From assembly GCF_025833875.1 (NCBI RefSeq), contig NZ_JAOYOD010000001.1, positions 5,243,501-5,307,500 of the forward strand: 64,000 nt of DNA. The letters run 5' to 3'. Source of the DNA: Reichenbachiella ulvae. GTDB taxonomy: Bacteria; Bacteroidota; Bacteroidia; Cytophagales; Cyclobacteriaceae. Position 1 is the stretch's first letter. Each line of letters starts with the position of its first letter. Position numbers and translations under genes: made by a program. The notes beneath the pieces are model-generated. The model saw only the letters and a list, made by a program, of their open reading frames with translations, was not told the DNA's origin and searched no databases. This document shows, one piece after another, positions 62,201-64,000 of the stretch.

Positions 62201-63757
62201 ATGACTTTAAAGACTGAAAAAGAGAAGATTGAGCATCTGGCCCAACTGAATAAGGAAGCTGAGCTGGGGGGAGGAGAAAAAAGAATCGCTGCCCAGCATG
62301 ACAAAGGCAAGTTGAGTGCCAGAGAGCGAATCGAGCTTCTACTGGACAAAGGAACCTTTCAGGAAATTGGAAAGCTGGTGGTTCATCGCGCTACGGATTT
62401 TGGGTTGGATAAGAAGAAGTTTCTGGGCGATGGGGTCGTCACGGGCTATGGCAATGTGGATGGCCGACTGATCTATGTATATAGCCAGGACTTTACGGTA
62501 TTTGGAGGATCCCTGTCAGAGACACATGCCGAAAAGATCGTGAAGATCATGGATCTGGCCATGCAAAATGGTGCGCCGCTCATTGGGCTCAATGACAGTG
62601 GTGGAGCCCGGATTCAGGAAGGGGTTGTTTCGCTAGGTGGCTATGCGGATATCTTCTATCGCAATACACTGGCCTCTGGTGTGGTGCCGCAGATATCGGC
62701 TATCATGGGACCTTGTGCAGGTGGGGCGGTTTATTCTCCAGCCATTACGGATTTTATCTTTATGGTGGAGAATACTTCCTACATGTTTGTGACCGGACCC
62801 AATGTGGTGAAGACTGTAACCAACGAGGAGGTGACCTCAGAGGAGCTCGGTGGTGCCTCTACACACAGCAGCAAGAGTGGCGTGACTCATTTCGCCTCAG
62901 TCAATGAAGTGGAGTGTATCCGAGACATAAAGCGACTGCTGAGTTTCATTCCACAAAACTGCGAAGAGAAACCCATGGATCTGCTTTTCGATCCCAAGGA
63001 CGAAACCAGAGACAAACTGGATAGCATCATACCAGAGAACCCCAATCAGCCCTATGACATCAAGGAGGTAATCAAAGAGGTAGTAGATGCGCAGGACTTT
63101 TTCGAAGTACATCAAAACTATGCGGACAATATCGTCGTAGGATTTGCTCGGATAGGAGGTAAAAGTATCGGCATAGTGGCCAACCAGCCGCAGAGTCTGG
63201 CAGGCGTACTGGATATAGATGCCAGTAAGAAGGCTGCTCGTTTTGTACGCTTTTGTGATTGCTTCAATATTCCACTGGTAGTGTTTGAGGACGTGCCGGG
63301 CTTCTTGCCAGGCACTGATCAGGAGTGGAACGGTATCATTTCGAATGGGGCTAAACTGCTCTTTGCCTTCAGTGAGGCTACCGTGCCGAGAATCACCGTG
63401 ATTACCCGCAAGGCCTATGGAGGGGCTTATGATGTAATGAATTCCAAGCACATAGGGGCGGATCTTAACTTTGCCTGGCCGACTGCAGAGATCGCCGTGA
63501 TGGGGGCTAAGGGCGCTGCTGAGATCATTTTTAAATCCGAAATCAAAGCGGCTAATGATCCGAAAAAGAAGTTGGATGAGAAGGTAGAGGAGTACACCGA
63601 AAAATTTGCCAACCCCTATGCCGCAGCGAGCCGTGGCTTTGTCGACGAGGTGATAATGCCCCACAATACTCGCTTGAAATTGATCAGTGGCCTGCGTATG
63701 TTAGAAAATAAAGTGGCTAATTTGCCACGTAAAAAACACAGTAATATTCCATTATAA
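62201..63757 (+). CDS. Acyl-CoA (propionyl-CoA type) carboxylase, carboxyltransferase beta subunit
   Basis: A 518-residue carboxyltransferase of the PccB/MmdA family. The N-terminal half has [63 protein letters not shown] and [22 protein letters not shown]. The C-terminal half has [51 protein letters not shown] and [19 protein letters not shown]. It transfers the carboxyl group from biotin to propionyl-CoA or a related acyl-CoA, in the cytoplasm. Length is normal. The biotin carboxylase and biotin-carrier subunits are not in the window. The next gene starts two bases after the stop. Confidence 0.95.
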   Translation: MTLKTEKEKIEHLAQLNKEAELGGGEKRIAAQHDKGKLSARERIELLLDKGTFQEIGKLVVHRATDFGLDKKKFLGDGVVTGYGNVDGRLIYVYSQDFTVFGGSLSETHAEKIVKIMDLAMQNGAPLIGLNDSGGARIQEGVVSLGGYADIFYRNTLASGVVPQISAIMGPCAGGAVYSPAITDFIFMVENTSYMFVTGPNVVKTVTNEEVTSEELGGASTHSSKSGVTHFASVNEVECIRDIKRLLSFIPQNCEEKPMDLLFDPKDETRDKLDSIIPENPNQPYDIKEVIKEVVDAQDFFEVHQNYADNIVVGFARIGGKSIGIVANQPQSLAGVLDIDASKKAARFVRFCDCFNIPLVVFEDVPGFLPGTDQEWNGIISNGAKLLFAFSEATVPRITVITRKAYGGAYDVMNSKHIGADLNFAWPTAEIAVMGAKGAAEIIFKSEIKAANDPKKKLDEKVEEYTEKFANPYAAASRGFVDEVIMPHNTRLKLISGLRMLENKVANLPRKKHSNIPL

Positions 63758-63759
63758 TT

Positions 63760-64000
63760 ATGAATGAAAAGAGCAAAAAGTTTCTTTACGAATATTTAGA
63801 CAATGCATCACCGACTGGATTTGAGTCTTCGGGACAAAAGATTTGGTTAGAATATATCAAAGCCTTTACGGATGAATACATCACGGACACCTATGGGTCA
63901 GTAGCTGCGATCATCAACCCTGAAGCGGAGTACAAAGTAGTGATAGAAGCACATGCAGATGAGATTTCATGGTTTGTGAACTACATATCTGATGAAGGTT
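63760..64000 (+). CDS. M42-family aminopeptidase (partial, N-terminal part)
   Basis: The ATG at 63760 opens a frame that runs off the window after 80 codons. MNEKSKKFLYEYLDNASPTGFESSGQKIWLEYI and VVIEAHADEISWFVNYISDEG match the N-terminus of M42 (glutamyl aminopeptidase/endoglucanase M-like) metallopeptidases; the HADEI motif carries the first metal-binding His and Asp. Probably cytosolic peptide trimming. Cotranscribed with the carboxylase gene. Confidence 0.85.
   Translation, partial: MNEKSKKFLYEYLDNASPTGFESSGQKIWLEYIKAFTDEYITDTYGSVAAIINPEAEYKVVIEAHADEISWFVNYISDEG

Noticed and set aside
62897..63664. 255-residue frame on the minus strand inside the carboxylase gene
   Set aside because: Lies fully antisense to a well-conserved carboxyltransferase; no recognisable domain.

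Overview
The window reads as the chromosome of a marine-type Bacteroidota, most likely of the Cytophagales/Flammeovirgaceae kind. This rests on two SusC/SusD pairs, two hybrid two-component systems of the reg_prop/Y_Y_Y type, type IX secretion C-terminal domains on secreted enzymes, many lipoproteins, several formylglycine-type sulfatases and weak Shine-Dalgarno use. The genus is inference; there is no rRNA or tRNA in the window to fix it.

Bases 1 to about 53,110 form one very large polysaccharide utilization locus (PUL). From the left it holds the tail of a GH27-type enzyme, a hybrid sensor/regulator (HTCS), a leftward operon (putative TIM-barrel lipoprotein, sodium:solute symporter, GH27), a sulfatase, a DUF5060 glycosidase-like protein and a GH43. 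These are followed by a SusC/SusD pair with two surface lipoproteins, a second sulfatase and a second HTCS, then a second SusC/SusD pair. The right half is dominated by five right-handed parallel beta-helix proteins (GH28/GH49-like) interspersed with four GH43-type proteins, a GH2, a third sulfatase and a nucleoside-hydrolase-like DUF1593 protein. The logic is that of a PUL for a sulfated, branched polysaccharide: secreted beta-helix enzymes cut the chain, SusCD pairs import oligosaccharides, periplasmic sulfatases and GH27/GH43/GH2 exo-enzymes trim them, the symporter takes up the monosaccharide, and the HTCS proteins sense the oligosaccharides. The gene mix (GH27 + GH43 + GH2 + beta-helix + sulfatase, with no recognisable GH16, GH86, GH117 or alginate lyase) suggests a sulfated galactan/arabinan-type glycan. 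The substrate cannot be fixed from sequence.

Bases 53,110 to 57,190 are an AT-rich, gene-poor, accessory-looking stretch. It contains a small excisionase-like HTH protein with a small partner, a GIY-YIG/T5orf172-like protein and a DUF4143-type ATPase. It also holds three unexplained DNA structures: a 128-bp near-perfect palindrome with an 8-bp tandem repeat in its loop, a pair of 30-bp direct repeats each containing a palindrome, and an array of five 41-bp tandem repeats.

Bases 57,190 to 64,000 look like ordinary chromosomal backbone: an FdhF/YdeP-type molybdopterin oxidoreductase, a small lipoprotein, an Ldh-type dehydrogenase, a Ppx/GppA phosphatase, the carboxyltransferase subunit of a biotin-dependent acyl-CoA carboxylase, and the start of an M42-type aminopeptidase.
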